This document shows positions 34,987 to 44,215 of a stretch of DNA of 64,000 bases, piece by piece. The notes under the pieces were generated by a model that did no database searches, was not told the origin of the DNA, and saw only the letters and a list, made by a program, of their open reading frames with translations. Within the stretch, counting starts at the first letter, position 1. Every line of letters begins with the position of its first letter. The position numbers and the translations under genes are program-made. Source of the DNA: JABCYV01 sp035512155 (GTDB taxonomy: Bacteria; Acidobacteriota; Terriglobia; Terriglobales; Acidobacteriaceae); assembly GCA_035512155.1 (NCBI GenBank), contig DATKEN010000031.1, forward strand, positions 62,001-126,000, in the 5' to 3' direction.

Positions 34987-36042
34987 CTAGCGACCAACGA
35001 CGGACATCTCCTCTGCCAACCTTTTCAATGACTCCGCATACGGCGCCCGCGCAATGCCGTGTTCAGTAACGATGGCGGTGACGTATTTCGCCGGGGTTAT
35101 GTCGAATGCCGGATTCTCCACCTGCACGCCTTCCGGCACCATCTGCTTGTCAGCAATGTGGGTGACTTCTCTGGGATTACGCTGTTCGATCGGAATTTTT
35201 GTGCCGTCGGAAGCTTCCAGGTCGATGGTTGAAAGCGGTGCGGCCACGTAGAACGGGATGCGATGTTCCTTAGCTAGTACCGCCACCGTATAAGTTCCAA
35301 TCTTGTTGGCTACATCGCCGTTTGCCGCGATACGGTCGGCGCCCACCACGATAGCGCCAATCTTGCCCTGGCTCATGATGGTTCCGGCCATACTGTCGGA
35401 AATCACGGTGGTGGGAATACCGTCTTTCATGAGCTCCCACGCGGTTAGCCGTGATCCCTGGAGGAAGGGACGGGTCTCGTCGGCGTAGACGTGGATTTTC
35501 TTGCCTTGCTCGACCGCCGCGCGGATCACACCCAGCGCCGTGCCGTAGCCACACGTGGCCAGCGCGCCAGCATTGCAATGGGTGAGCACGCCTCCAGTTG
35601 CCGGCATAAGAGTCGCCCCGTGTCGCCCCATTGCTTGGTTGGCGGCGATGTCTTCGGCGTGCATCCGCTGTGCCTCATCAATGAGCGCCTGCTTGATCTG
35701 CGCCAGCGGCCGCACTCGCAGCAACTCGAATTTGTCTTGCAAGCGGCGAATGGCCCAAAACAAATTCACCGCCGTGGGGCGAGTCTTGGCCATGACGTCA
35801 CAAATCTGGCCGAATTCTCGCTTCAGTTCTCCAACGCTCTCGGCTTTCGAATTTTTGACTCCCAGTGCAATGCCCATGGCAGCAGCCACGCCGATCGCCG
35901 GCGCGCCGCGAACCACCATGGCGCGGATCGCATCAGCGACCTGTTGGTGGGTTTTGCAAGTGACGTACGTCTCTTCGGTAGGCAACTTCGTCTGGTCGAT
36001 GAAGCGTACGCCGGAATCGGTCCATTCGAGAGTCTGAATCAT
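34987..36042 (-). CDS. mtnA: S-methyl-5-thioribose-1-phosphate isomerase
   Basis: The 351-aa protein of the eIF2B-alpha superfamily has RGAPAIGVAAAMG (45-57), catalytic C156 in THCNAGALATCGYGTALG and D236 in VVGADRIAANGD, matching the Cys/Asp pair of MtnA. It isomerises methylthioribose-1-phosphate to methylthioribulose-1-phosphate in methionine salvage. No other salvage gene is adjacent. The dienelactone-hydrolase-like gene follows after 10 bp. Confidence 0.93.
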   Translation of the reverse strand: MIQTLEWTDSGVRFIDQTKLPTEETYVTCKTHQQVADAIRAMVVRGAPAIGVAAAMGIALGVKNSKAESVGELKREFGQICDVMAKTRPTAVNLFWAIRRLQDKFELLRVRPLAQIKQALIDEAQRMHAEDIAANQAMGRHGATLMPATGGVLTHCNAGALATCGYGTALGVIRAAVEQGKKIHVYADETRPFLQGSRLTAWELMKDGIPTTVISDSMAGTIMSQGKIGAIVVGADRIAANGDVANKIGTYTVAVLAKEHRIPFYVAAPLSTIDLEASDGTKIPIEQRNPREVTHIADKQMVPEGVQVENPAFDITPAKYVTAIVTEHGIARAPYAESLKRLAEEMSVVGR

Positions 36043-36080
36043 TTGAGAGTAAATCGCTGATCGTTCATCTTGGCCGGGAG

Positions 36081-36749
36081 TTAAACTTTATGTTGCTCAC
36101 ATCGAACCCGCGGCGTGTGTACTACCGCTTGACGCCCGCAAATTTCGCAGCCAGCCCCGAAGGCAACCATCGACGGAGATGTCTCGTCATTCTGTGCCCC
36201 ATGTTCCTTGCGCACGTCATTCGCCGTAAAGACAGAAACGAACTGCGCCGGCGCCGCCGCTTTCTCAATGTTGGGGCGTCCGCCCGCCTCCTGGCGCTCG
36301 ACCAAACACATCACTCCCGCAACCTCAAAGCCAAACTCCCTGGCTGCTTCAATCGCCTGGATGGTCGAAGCACCCGTGGTGCACACGTCATCCACAATGA
36401 CCACACGCGCGCCTTTCTCCTGAAACCCTTCGATGCGCCGCCCGGTGCCGTGCTGTTTCTCGGCTTTGCGAACGAGAAACCCCTGCAGTTCGCCGCTGGT
36501 GACGACGACTGCCACCACAATCGGATCAGCCCCCATGGTAAGGCCGCCAATGGCCTTCGCCTTCCATCCTCGGGTTCGGATCTCGTCAAGGAAGACTTGC
36601 CCGGTCAGGCGTGAACCCTTTGCGCTGAGCGTGGTGGTGCGACAGTCCACGTAGTAGTCGCTGCTGGCTCCGGAAGAGAGCTTGAACTCTCCTAATCTGA
36701 AAGACTTCGACGCAAGCAGACGCAACAGTTCTTGACGGGGGGACGACAT
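36081..36749 (-). CDS. pyrE: Orotate phosphoribosyltransferase
   Basis: The product is 222 aa from ATG 36749 (MSSPRQELLRLL); an extension to 36854 runs through repetitive, non-conserved sequence. It has the PRPP-binding motif VVIVDDVCTTGAST, FLVRKAEKQHGTGRRIEG and the GGLTMGADPI loop. It makes OMP from orotate in pyrimidine synthesis. The C-terminal ~25 residues contain CEICGR, possibly a small metal-binding tail not needed for the fold. It precedes mtnA by 38 bp. Confidence 0.9.
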   Translation of the reverse strand: MSSPRQELLRLLASKSFRLGEFKLSSGASSDYYVDCRTTTLSAKGSRLTGQVFLDEIRTRGWKAKAIGGLTMGADPIVVAVVVTSGELQGFLVRKAEKQHGTGRRIEGFQEKGARVVIVDDVCTTGASTIQAIEAAREFGFEVAGVMCLVERQEAGGRPNIEKAAAPAQFVSVFTANDVRKEHGAQNDETSPSMVAFGAGCEICGRQAVVHTPRVRCEQHKV

Positions 36750-36780
36750 GGGAAATTCTAAGATAGCACGGACCCCAGAC

Positions 36781-36806
36781 CTCGGGCTTCGGACCCTCGG
36801 GCTTCG
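36781..36806. repeat. Tandem 15-base repeat upstream of pyrE
   Basis: CTCGGGCTTCG occurs at 36781-36791 and 36796-36806, a 15-base period. A separate two-copy 7-base repeat GCCTGAA is at 36896-36909. Both lie in the non-coding stretch between pyrE and the CPBP gene. Similar short GC-rich repeats occur between genes in large soil genomes; no function is evident. Confidence 0.45.
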
Positions 36807-36933
36807 AATCTCTGAGTATAGGAATGCCTCCGCTTCTCTCGGACCTTCTGCCATGATCCACAGCCTGTAACATGAAGTCGAGGAAGGAGCTTAAGGCCTG
36901 AAGCCTGAAGGTCTGACGCCTCACGCCCGGTTC

Positions 36934-37806
36934 TTAGTGATTTAGCTTTTCCAAATGCCGGAAGCCATCGGTGGCGATGAAAATCAGTATCGAAATCGTA
37001 GTGTTGTAGGCAGCATGGATCAACACTCCGGCACCTACGGATTTGGTTACGGCCCGGGTTATGGTCAGCGCCAATCCGACCAGGAACACTACCAGTACTG
37101 GACCCCAGGCCCACCCCAATTGAGCTGCGTGGATCAGTCCGAAAGGAACTGCGGTGAGAATTACCGCTACGACGATTCCCAGACGCCGCGCCAGAACGGG
37201 ATAGAGAAATCCGCGGAAGAAAAGTTCCTCAAGCAACGGGGCCACCGTCATTCCGAATAAGGACAAGACCCAGGCCTCACTGGAAGTTTGAAAGAAGCGA
37301 TCAATGGGTAGCTCCTTGGGTATGGGCAGCAGGTGCGCCAGGCCTTGCAGTCCGAAGGCCAGCACTAAGCCCCCGAACAAGTATCTGGGCCAGTTTTTGG
37401 GCCAATTCCAACGAATCGAGTTCCAAAAGTCTTGGCCGCCTTTGCTCCTCACCATCGAAATCATACCCACCAGTACCAGGAGCTCAGCTAACAGTTCCCC
37501 CAGCACGGCCACGATTGGATACTTGGCCACGTCGCCGATCGCCATGCTCGGATACATCAGCCGTTGGGCTGCATAAGTGACCAAAAACACGAAGACGACG
37601 ATGGAGAAGAGCGTCAATATGGCCAGCAGCAACACGTCCCATCCCGTCCAGATGGGGTTCTCCGCGGGCGATGCAGACGCTGGCATGGACGGGAGCATCA
37701 CGGGCTGTTGAGGTCCAAGATTCTGAGTCTGGGGGTTCTGAGAGTCGGCACTCCGAGACCCAGCTCCGGTCTGCGATTCAAACCACGGATTTTGCGGTGA
37801 AGACAA
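36934..37806 (-). CDS. CPBP family intramembrane metalloprotease (CAAX protease-like)
   Basis: The 290-aa membrane protein has about seven or eight helices. It carries the CPBP motif EELFFRGFLYPVL (Glu-Glu plus Arg), with FGLIHAAQ and a later Asn/His helix (LIHAAYNTT) completing the putative metal site. The first ~45 residues are hydrophilic and rich in Ser/Pro/Gln. TTG 37806 is the farthest start; ATG 37698 (MLPSMPASA) would remove most of this tail. Targets are unknown. Confidence 0.85.
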   Translation of the reverse strand: MSSPQNPWFESQTGAGSRSADSQNPQTQNLGPQQPVMLPSMPASASPAENPIWTGWDVLLLAILTLFSIVVFVFLVTYAAQRLMYPSMAIGDVAKYPIVAVLGELLAELLVLVGMISMVRSKGGQDFWNSIRWNWPKNWPRYLFGGLVLAFGLQGLAHLLPIPKELPIDRFFQTSSEAWVLSLFGMTVAPLLEELFFRGFLYPVLARRLGIVVAVILTAVPFGLIHAAQLGWAWGPVLVVFLVGLALTITRAVTKSVGAGVLIHAAYNTTISILIFIATDGFRHLEKLNH

Positions 37807-37925
37807 GCGATTTAGCGAGCGTTGCTACGGGCCTTTTCTGAATTTACACGAAACCGGAACGCGGTGCAGGGCAAAGGCCTCTTGCGCGACCTGTCCGCCT
37901 GGGATATAGCATTGCGTTGTTGATC

Positions 37926-38405
37926 ATGAAAATGAATGCGGCGCAGCTGCGAGCAGGAGAACTGAAGGACGCAGACGCCATCGCCCGCCTGGTAAATGAT
38001 GCTTTTCGCCCAGAGCGCTTTTTCATTGATGGCGACCGCACCAATCCCGAGAACGTTCGCGAGTTAATCAACAAGGGCAAGTTCCTGCTGGCTGAAGAAC
38101 GCGAGAGAATTGTCGGCTGTGTCTATGTCGAGCCCCGCGGCGAACACTGGTATCTTGGTTTGTTGTCGGTCGATCCCTCGCGCCAGGGTGGTGGTTTAGG
38201 CTCGCTCCTGATGACGGCCGCCGAAGAGCATGCGCGATCCGCCGGTGCGCTGGTTATGGATCTCCGAATTGTAAATTTGCGCAGCGCGCTGCCGGGATTC
38301 TATCGACGTCTGGGGTACGAGGAGACCGGCACTGCACCTTTGCCGGCTGACGCTACCGTGAAGCAACCCTGCCATTTTATTCAGATGTCGAAGAAGTTAG
38401 GCTAA
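37926..38405 (+). CDS. GNAT family N-acetyltransferase
   Basis: The product is about 159 aa with the GNAT order: AQLRAGELKDADAIARLVNDAF, then WYLGLLSVDPSRQGGGLGSLLMTAAEEHA with the acetyl-CoA loop (QGGGLG), then the C-terminal FYRRLGYEETG. ATG 37926 (MKMNAAQ) is preferred; TTG 37917 is possible. It is divergent from the CPBP gene. The acceptor substrate is unknown. Confidence 0.85.
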   Translation: MKMNAAQLRAGELKDADAIARLVNDAFRPERFFIDGDRTNPENVRELINKGKFLLAEERERIVGCVYVEPRGEHWYLGLLSVDPSRQGGGLGSLLMTAAEEHARSAGALVMDLRIVNLRSALPGFYRRLGYEETGTAPLPADATVKQPCHFIQMSKKLG

Positions 38406-38533
38406 AGGGGTTGTGCATGGAGAGTTCTCAAAAGCAGTTTGGCTCGTAGCGGCGACCGCTCCGAGCCGAATCAACAATACCACTCGCCCCGCCGCATCTT
38501 CCGGCGGAAGGCGCCCGTCGTTTGTACCCTCGA

Positions 38534-38791
38534 TTACGGCCAGCGCTTCGCCGTGTCTTCCCATCCGGCCGCGCGCGCCGGTTGCGGAGAAGCATTCACC
38601 GCTGGCTGCGGGATGCGGATGGGCTGCTGCGAACCCGGCGACGCCGCCAAGGTTGGCTTGTTAGAGTTTTCCGAGCCAGACTCTTTGTCCTCGGACAGCA
38701 GGGGCGCGGCCACTCGCAACGCCTCGACTTCCTTTTCCAGCCTCGCCAGTTCGAGTTCCTTCTGTCTAAGAACCTCGTAAACGTTCTTCAT
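38534..38791 (-). CDS. Small coiled-coil protein of unknown function
   Basis: The 85-aa product starts MKNVYEVLRQKELELARLEK with heptad-like Leu/Val spacing over about 35 residues (a short coiled coil), then a low-complexity Ser/Pro/Ala tail. From memory, proteins with this opening recur in Acidobacteriota genomes, but I cannot name a function. It is isolated, with over 100 bp on each side. Confidence 0.65.
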   Translation of the reverse strand: MKNVYEVLRQKELELARLEKEVEALRVAAPLLSEDKESGSENSNKPTLAASPGSQQPIRIPQPAVNASPQPARAAGWEDTAKRWP

Positions 38792-38897
38792 ACGTGGGCA
38801 CCTTACGGAATGCTTGAGATACGAGCAATTGACCGAACTTTATCAGTTGTCTCGTTTTTGTCAAGGAGCAAGAATTGAAGCACCGCCCTGGTTCCAA

Positions 38898-39173
38898 TCA
38901 GATTTGTTCCGATTGAGGCTTGGACCAGAATTCGGCAGAAGTCAGGACCGGGACAGTTTCAAAGTCAACCACATCATCCCAGTGGGAAACCCAAGTGGTT
39001 AGCGATTGCGGATGCTGCGCTTCCATGACTTGGAAACAGCACGTACGAGCTGAATCCACCCAGCTGGCGTGATAAGTGACTCCTTCGGGCAGCATTCGCC
39101 CCTCGCGCCTGAACCGCTCCCCAAAGGGTCCAGCATCGCCATGTTTGAACCGTTCCATAACCATGAACAGCAC
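38898..39173 (-). CDS. DUF3303-type small protein
   Basis: The 91-aa protein (MLFMVMERFKHGDAGPFGER, then GVTYHASWVDSARTCCFQVME and DFETVPVLTSAEFW) has the look of the DUF3303 dimeric alpha-beta-barrel-like family. Function is unknown. The start is GTG 39173 by comparison with the family's N-terminus; ATG codons at 39164 and 39158 are alternatives. It stands alone. Confidence 0.75.
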   Translation of the reverse strand: MLFMVMERFKHGDAGPFGERFRREGRMLPEGVTYHASWVDSARTCCFQVMEAQHPQSLTTWVSHWDDVVDFETVPVLTSAEFWSKPQSEQI

Positions 39174-39512
39174 GAAAGAGAGTCCACCGAATCGTGAGGT
39201 CTCCGCAAACTACGCGAGCCAGCGGCCCATTTGGGGTACACGCCATGACACCGATTTTACAATCCCCCGCCTTACCTTTCCTCGGTCATATCGTCTAACC
39301 CACCAGAAAGTTCCCGTAGATGCAGCGGCGGCTATCTCCGTGCGCCGAAGAGAAATCACGGAATCGTAGTCTTAGATTCAGTTTGAGGGAACGAGTGACC
39401 TGAGGTTTGCGTATCTGAGAGACATGTGTTTGGACCCAGGTTTGGTGTGTGGGTGGTAAGGCCCGCCTGACGTGAGCGGCAGTCGGCGGAGTGGCGGCTC
39501 TGGAGGACGGTC
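39174..39512. other. Intergenic stretch without recognisable gene
   Basis: These 339 bases separate two divergent small genes. Short frames here do not look protein-like. I see no tRNA, terminator hairpin or clear promoter. The last bases hold the GGAGG ribosome site of the next gene (about 12 bases before ATG 39513). Confidence 0.5.
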
Positions 39513-40049
39513 ATGGTAAACGGGCAGGCTGGCGGCAATGGTAGCGGAAACAAGCACCTTCCAGGAAACGGCGACTCGCATGTCCAGGAAGTGGTAAACG
39601 CCGCGCATCAGGAACTCAGGCAGCTTATGCGGCAGCGCGCCGATGTGATGAAGCGCATTGGAACAGTGAAACAGACAATCGTCGGACTGGCCAACCTGTT
39701 CGGCGACGAGGTTCTGAACGAAGAACTGTTGGAGCTGGTAGACCGCAAAAGCGGCGGTCGCCAGCCAGGCTTTACTAAAGCCTGCCGCATGGTGCTGATG
39801 GAAGCGGACCGGCCGTTGGGCGCGCGCGACGTTTGTGAGCACATACGACGACGCCTTCCCCCAGTGCTGCTTCGCCACAAGGATCCGCTGGCTTCAGTCA
39901 CCACGGTGTTGAACCGGCTGGTGGAGTATGGCGAAGCGCGAACTTTGCTCGGCGAGAATGGACGCCGCGCCTGGCAATGGGTATCCGACCCTGCCAATAG
40001 CGGATTTGCTCCAACTGCCGGCGATGCGGTGCCCCTCTCTGAACTCTAG
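39513..40049 (+). CDS. Conserved hypothetical protein, coiled coil plus probable winged-helix domain
   Basis: The 178-aa protein has a Gly/Asn-rich start, a helical coiled-coil-like stretch (about 25-75: EVVNAAHQELRQLMRQRADVMKRIGTVKQ) and a C-terminal part resembling a winged helix (about 90-160: ACRMVLMEADRPLGARDVCEHI, then SVTTVLNRLVEYGEA). DNA binding is plausible by fold but not shown. GGAGGA precedes the ATG. No clear functional link with neighbours. Confidence 0.7.
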   Translation: MVNGQAGGNGSGNKHLPGNGDSHVQEVVNAAHQELRQLMRQRADVMKRIGTVKQTIVGLANLFGDEVLNEELLELVDRKSGGRQPGFTKACRMVLMEADRPLGARDVCEHIRRRLPPVLLRHKDPLASVTTVLNRLVEYGEARTLLGENGRRAWQWVSDPANSGFAPTAGDAVPLSEL

Positions 40050-40120
40050 ATCTCAGCCTCGGCCCAGACGATGGGTTGCGACTGGGCCGCCGGGGCCCTT
40101 GCTTTTGTTATTCTGAGTCA

Positions 40121-40942
40121 GTGAAACTCGATTGCGAAGCCACAACAACCGATAAAGCGATTCGGTTTCGGGCTGCGACACTGTTGATCGTCGCGGCCGC
40201 TTCCGTAGTACTTTTCGGCTGGCTGGCGACAGAAATACTCGAACACCAGTCTCTGGTCTTCGATTCTGCGATTCGAAATGCAGTTCACCAGCAAGCCACG
40301 CCGCCGCTGACAATTCTCATGCTCGGGCTTTCGCTGCTGGGCTCAGCGGATGTTCTCCTGCCCTTGGTAGTAGTGACGCTCATCGTCATGGCTGGCGCCG
40401 GAATCCGCCGCCAAGCAATCCTGTTGGTCGTGAGTCTGACCGGCGCTGCGGTTCTGGATACAACGCTCAAATTGGCTTTTCACCGTGCCCGCCCGCAGCC
40501 ATTTTTTAATCTCCCGGCTCCGGGGGACTATGCATTTCCCAGTGGACACGCCATGGTTTCGCTATGCTTCTATATCACTCTGGCATGGATAGTTAGCGGG
40601 CGATTGGCGACACGATGGTCGCGGGTAGCAGTTTGGACTGGCGCGGCGTTGCTGATTGGGCTAATTGGTTTCTCACGAGTCTATCTAGGCGTCCACTACC
40701 CGACCGACGTTCTCGGGGGGTATGCAGCCGGACTGGTATGGGTGGCTTCGGTCGCGAAGGTGCGAAACTGGCGGCGACTGACGGCGGCGAACCCGAATTC
40801 AACCGCGGATTCGGCGGGAAGCCGCATCTCGCACTCTTCCAACGGCCAGCTTATCCCGGCGGCAGCAGCATCCCCTTTTCCAGATGCCGGGTCACGTGCG
40901 CGTAGGACGCTGCGTGAGGATCATGCGTCACCATCACGATAG
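40121..40942 (+). CDS. PAP2 family membrane phosphatase
   Basis: From GTG 40121 the product is 273 aa with about five or six helices. It carries the three PAP2 motifs: K......RP (KLAFHRARPQPF), PSGH (FPSGHAMVSL) and SR.....H...D (SRVYLGVHYPTDVLGG). Likely substrates are lipid phosphates such as phosphatidic acid, PGP or undecaprenyl pyrophosphate. An earlier frame start at 40076 adds non-conserved residues. The last ~30 codons overlap the convergent ABC ATPase gene by 92 bases. Confidence 0.9.
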   Translation: MKLDCEATTTDKAIRFRAATLLIVAAASVVLFGWLATEILEHQSLVFDSAIRNAVHQQATPPLTILMLGLSLLGSADVLLPLVVVTLIVMAGAGIRRQAILLVVSLTGAAVLDTTLKLAFHRARPQPFFNLPAPGDYAFPSGHAMVSLCFYITLAWIVSGRLATRWSRVAVWTGAALLIGLIGFSRVYLGVHYPTDVLGGYAAGLVWVASVAKVRNWRRLTAANPNSTADSAGSRISHSSNGQLIPAAAASPFPDAGSRARRTLREDHASPSR

Positions 40943-41567
40943 TCTTGTGGAAGTCCTCATTCAGACGCTTCAGGATCTCCAACACTTCAGTGGCGGAGTG
41001 GCTGTCCAAGTCGCCAGTCGGTTCGTCTGCCAGCAGCAGCGTAGGGTCACTGACGATGGCGCGCGCAATTGCCACGCGCTGTTCTTGGCCGCCGGAGAGC
41101 TGTTTGGGAAGATGGTGAACCCGCTCCTCCAGGCCCACGAGTTTAAGCGCGGTCATCACGTGATCGCGCCGTTGCTGGGCGTTCAACTTGGTAAGCAATA
41201 GCGGCAATTCGACGTTCTCAAACGCGGTGAGCACGGGAATGAGGTTGAAGGTCTGGAAAACGTATCCGATATGCTCGTTGCGCCATCGGGCCGACTGGGT
41301 ATCACTAAGGCGAAAGATGTTTTCGCCCAGCACCAGCAGTTCTCCTGCCGTCGGCCGGTCAATGGCCGCGATCATGTTTAACAACGTTGTTTTGCCGGAG
41401 CCGGACGGACCCATCAGCGCCAGGAATTCGCCTCCGGCGATTTCGATGGAAACATCATCGAGAGCCTTCACCTCAAAGGCGTCCCGCTTAAATACCTTGC
41501 TGACGTTGCGAGCCTGAACGACTTTAGTCTGAGTAGCGGTCTTCGGAAGAGTAGTAGCAGTGCTCAT
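40851..41567 (-). CDS. ABC transporter ATP-binding protein (LolD/MacB-type)
   Basis: The 238-aa ATPase has Walker A GPSGSGKT, signature LSGGQEQR and Walker B LLLADEPTGDLD, and belongs to the MacB/LolD/FtsE class that powers FtsX-like permeases. Its ATG overlaps the adaptor stop by 4 bases. It closes the four-gene set permease-permease-adaptor-ATPase. The unusual Glu in LSGGQEQR (normally Gln-Gln or Lys-Gln) does not affect the core residues. Confidence 0.92.
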   Translation of the reverse strand: MSTATTLPKTATQTKVVQARNVSKVFKRDAFEVKALDDVSIEIAGGEFLALMGPSGSGKTTLLNMIAAIDRPTAGELLVLGENIFRLSDTQSARWRNEHIGYVFQTFNLIPVLTAFENVELPLLLTKLNAQQRRDHVMTALKLVGLEERVHHLPKQLSGGQEQRVAIARAIVSDPTLLLADEPTGDLDSHSATEVLEILKRLNEDFHKTIVMVTHDPHAASYAHVTRHLEKGMLLPPG

Positions 41568-42943
41568 GATTGTCCCTTAATCTTGATTTTATCTCCGTCT
41601 TTCAGATCTTGCGGGGCCGCGGTGATGACGTCCTCGCCGCCGTTGAGGCCCTGCACTAACACCCCGCCGCTGCGTTGCGACAGAATCTTGACGTCCCGTG
41701 CTGTTGCCTTGCCTGCAAACGCCAGGAAGACAAATTTCTTGCCATCGCGATCTTTGATCGCCGCGGTAGGCACAAAGACACCTTGCGGCTGCGAACTCGC
41801 ATGCGGCAGGGTTTCGTCCGCGAGAAATTTGACAGTCGCGTTCATATCGGGCCGCAGGTGCTCGTCCGGATTGACGACTTGTACCTTTACCTGAACTGTG
41901 GCCTTGGCACGATTGGCTTGAGGAGAAATTTCGGCGATCGAGCCGTCCCATTTGCGGTCAGGGTATGCATCCACAGTGACCACGCCCTTTTGCTTGGGGC
42001 CCAGCCTGGCGAAATCGTCTTGCGCGATATCGAGTTCCACCTGGAGATCGTTCAGATTAGCCTCAGAGACGACCAGGCCTTGCGGGCCACCCTCCGCTGT
42101 GCTGGCAAAGCCAGACGTCACCAATTCCCCCTTTTCGGCCGCGCGCTCAAGAATCGTTCCGGTAACGGGCGCCCGGATTACGGTAGCGTCCAGCAAAGAC
42201 TTGGCATAGTCCGCCGAACCCTGAGCTTGTTGGAGAGCGCCCCGTGCACGAGCGATCTCCTCTTGGCGTGGCCCGATCTTGGCCAGTTGAAATCCTCTTT
42301 CCAGCGAATTTACCCGCTGCTGATCAGCCTCAAACTTCGCGGTCGCGTCATCCAGCGCTTGTTTCGAGAGCACACCCTCACTGGTGAGTCCGCGAGTTCG
42401 ATCTAGAATGATTTTGTCGTTCGCCAGCGTTGCTCGAGCTTCATTGAGATTATGCTCAGATTGCTGGATTTCCTCAGGCCGGGATCCGTTTTGCAATTCC
42501 TGCAGGTAAGCTCGTGCGTTCTCGGCGGCGCCTTTCGCCTGTTCGTACTGGGCGCGGAACTCATCATCTTCCAGACGCACCAGGATCTGGCCTTCTTTAA
42601 CTTTGTCACCTTTTTCCACGCCGATCCACTTCACACGGCCCGTCACCTTGGAATTCAGATTGATCTTGTGGTGGGCCACAATGTAGCCGCTGGCTGAAAG
42701 AACGATGCCACCGATATCGCTGTTCTGCGCCGAGGCACGAACCACTTCTACCTCTGGAGTTTCGCGGGAGAACAAGCGGTAGGCTGTCGCCACCACGCCC
42801 AACACTACCAGCAGCGCGATCCCGACGAGGATATAGCGGCGTGCCCAGACCGGGGGTTCGCCTTCGCCTCCGGTGCGCGCAGTGCGATCGATTCGGAGGC
42901 TTCGCAGGTCTTCGTGTTTTGCGTCAATCGGCATTGCGTTCAA
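41564..42943 (-). CDS. Periplasmic adaptor subunit (HlyD/MacA-like membrane fusion protein)
   Basis: The 459-aa protein has one N-terminal membrane helix (about 30-52: RRYILVGIALLVVLGVVATAY). It then shows the adaptor order: lipoyl half (VLSASGYIVAHHKINLNSKVTGRVKWI), a long coiled-coil hairpin (about 125-245), the second lipoyl half (VIRAPVTGTILERAAEKGE) and beta-barrel and membrane-proximal domains. It links an inner-membrane exporter to the outer membrane. The ABC ATPase gene follows with a 4-base overlap. Confidence 0.92.
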   Translation of the reverse strand: MNAMPIDAKHEDLRSLRIDRTARTGGEGEPPVWARRYILVGIALLVVLGVVATAYRLFSRETPEVEVVRASAQNSDIGGIVLSASGYIVAHHKINLNSKVTGRVKWIGVEKGDKVKEGQILVRLEDDEFRAQYEQAKGAAENARAYLQELQNGSRPEEIQQSEHNLNEARATLANDKIILDRTRGLTSEGVLSKQALDDATAKFEADQQRVNSLERGFQLAKIGPRQEEIARARGALQQAQGSADYAKSLLDATVIRAPVTGTILERAAEKGELVTSGFASTAEGGPQGLVVSEANLNDLQVELDIAQDDFARLGPKQKGVVTVDAYPDRKWDGSIAEISPQANRAKATVQVKVQVVNPDEHLRPDMNATVKFLADETLPHASSQPQGVFVPTAAIKDRDGKKFVFLAFAGKATARDVKILSQRSGGVLVQGLNGGEDVITAAPQDLKDGDKIKIKGQS

Positions 42944-42994
42944 ATTTAAAGATGATTCCTTCGAATCGCTGATGCAAAAAGTATGGCAGTGTCG

Positions 42995-44158
42995 TTAATC
43001 CCGCAGCGCGTTAAGAATGTTTTGGCGCGACGCATGCCAGGCGGGAGCAAACCCACCCACGACTCCCATGATGAGGGCGAACCCAATCGCGCTGACCACC
43101 ACCACCGGCGTCATCTGCAGGCTGAACACGACTTCGCTAAATGTAACCTGATTTTGGGTTCCTGTGGTCATCCCGTTGAACGGCAACATCAGGATGATTC
43201 CGAGCGTCGCACCGAGCAAAGACAACAACAGCGATTCCAGCATGAATGAGGTCAGAATGCTGGGACGGGAGAAGCCAATTACCCGCAGAGTGGCAATTTC
43301 GCGCCCACGATAAGCGACCGCAGCGTACATGGTGTTGGCGGCGGCGAAGCAGGAGCCGACTGCCATGATAAAAGCGACAATCCAACCTACAACCTTGATG
43401 GGGCCGCCCGACTTGGTTTGCGAAGCATAGTAGTCGGGTTCCAGCAGGCCGTTAAGCTCGAGTCGCTGATCGTCATTGGCACGGTTTTTCAGCGCCTGCG
43501 CCGCTACCGGATCCGTCGCCCGTACCAGGACCGAGGAGTAGACAGTACGCTCGAAATCCGTGACCAGTTGGTTGATGTCGCCCCAAATTTCAGAAGCATG
43601 CGCCGTGCCACTGGCGTCGAAAATGCCGACGATCGGCCAGTCTCCTTTGCCGATGTGCACAGTATCGCCTATGTTCGCGTGCTCAAATCTTTTGTTGATC
43701 GAGCTGCTTACCACAACTTCCCGCTGTCCCGGAGTAAACCAGCGCCCCGTGACCAAGTGGATCTGCGGCCGCATCTCGATTCCGAGCGGAGTCAGGAAGC
43801 GAGTGGTGACGTTGGTCTCTCCTGTCCCGCCTTTGCGCGGCATCACAACCACCAGAACATCTTCGCCTGAGACCAGAGGCTCACCTTTGCTGTTCTTGGC
43901 GACGCCGGGCAAGTCTTTCAGGACTTGCATTGCATCGCGCGAAACTCCGCCGGCGGCCAACTCAGAATCCGAACCTTTGCGCAGCATCAACACATTCAGG
44001 GGATCGCCGGTAGTGGCGAAGGCGCGGCCCAAGCCTGCCAGAAGCGCCATAATGAAAACCGCAGTCGCAACCGTAAGCGCAATACCCAGTGCGGTCATGA
44101 TGGTAAGGCTCTTACGCAGCCGTAGATTGCGCACGTTATAGCTCAGGGGGATTGCCAT
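42995..44158 (-). CDS. FtsX-like ABC transporter permease (MacB-type), first of two
   Basis: The 387-aa permease has an N-terminal helix (SLTIMTALGIALTVATAVFIMALLAG), a large periplasmic domain and three C-terminal helices of FtsX type (MAVGSCFAAANTMYAAVAYRGREIATLRVIGFSR is the usual coupling region). It is homologous in layout to the neighbouring permease gene, so the exporter is probably a heterodimer. The adaptor gene follows after 51 bp. Confidence 0.9.
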   Translation of the reverse strand: MAIPLSYNVRNLRLRKSLTIMTALGIALTVATAVFIMALLAGLGRAFATTGDPLNVLMLRKGSDSELAAGGVSRDAMQVLKDLPGVAKNSKGEPLVSGEDVLVVVMPRKGGTGETNVTTRFLTPLGIEMRPQIHLVTGRWFTPGQREVVVSSSINKRFEHANIGDTVHIGKGDWPIVGIFDASGTAHASEIWGDINQLVTDFERTVYSSVLVRATDPVAAQALKNRANDDQRLELNGLLEPDYYASQTKSGGPIKVVGWIVAFIMAVGSCFAAANTMYAAVAYRGREIATLRVIGFSRPSILTSFMLESLLLSLLGATLGIILMLPFNGMTTGTQNQVTFSEVVFSLQMTPVVVVSAIGFALIMGVVGGFAPAWHASRQNILNALRD

Positions 44159-44215
44159 TTTCTATTCCTGTCCTTCAGGGTGCTTCTGATTCCGCGCGTG
44201 CGGTTCGGTGACCTT

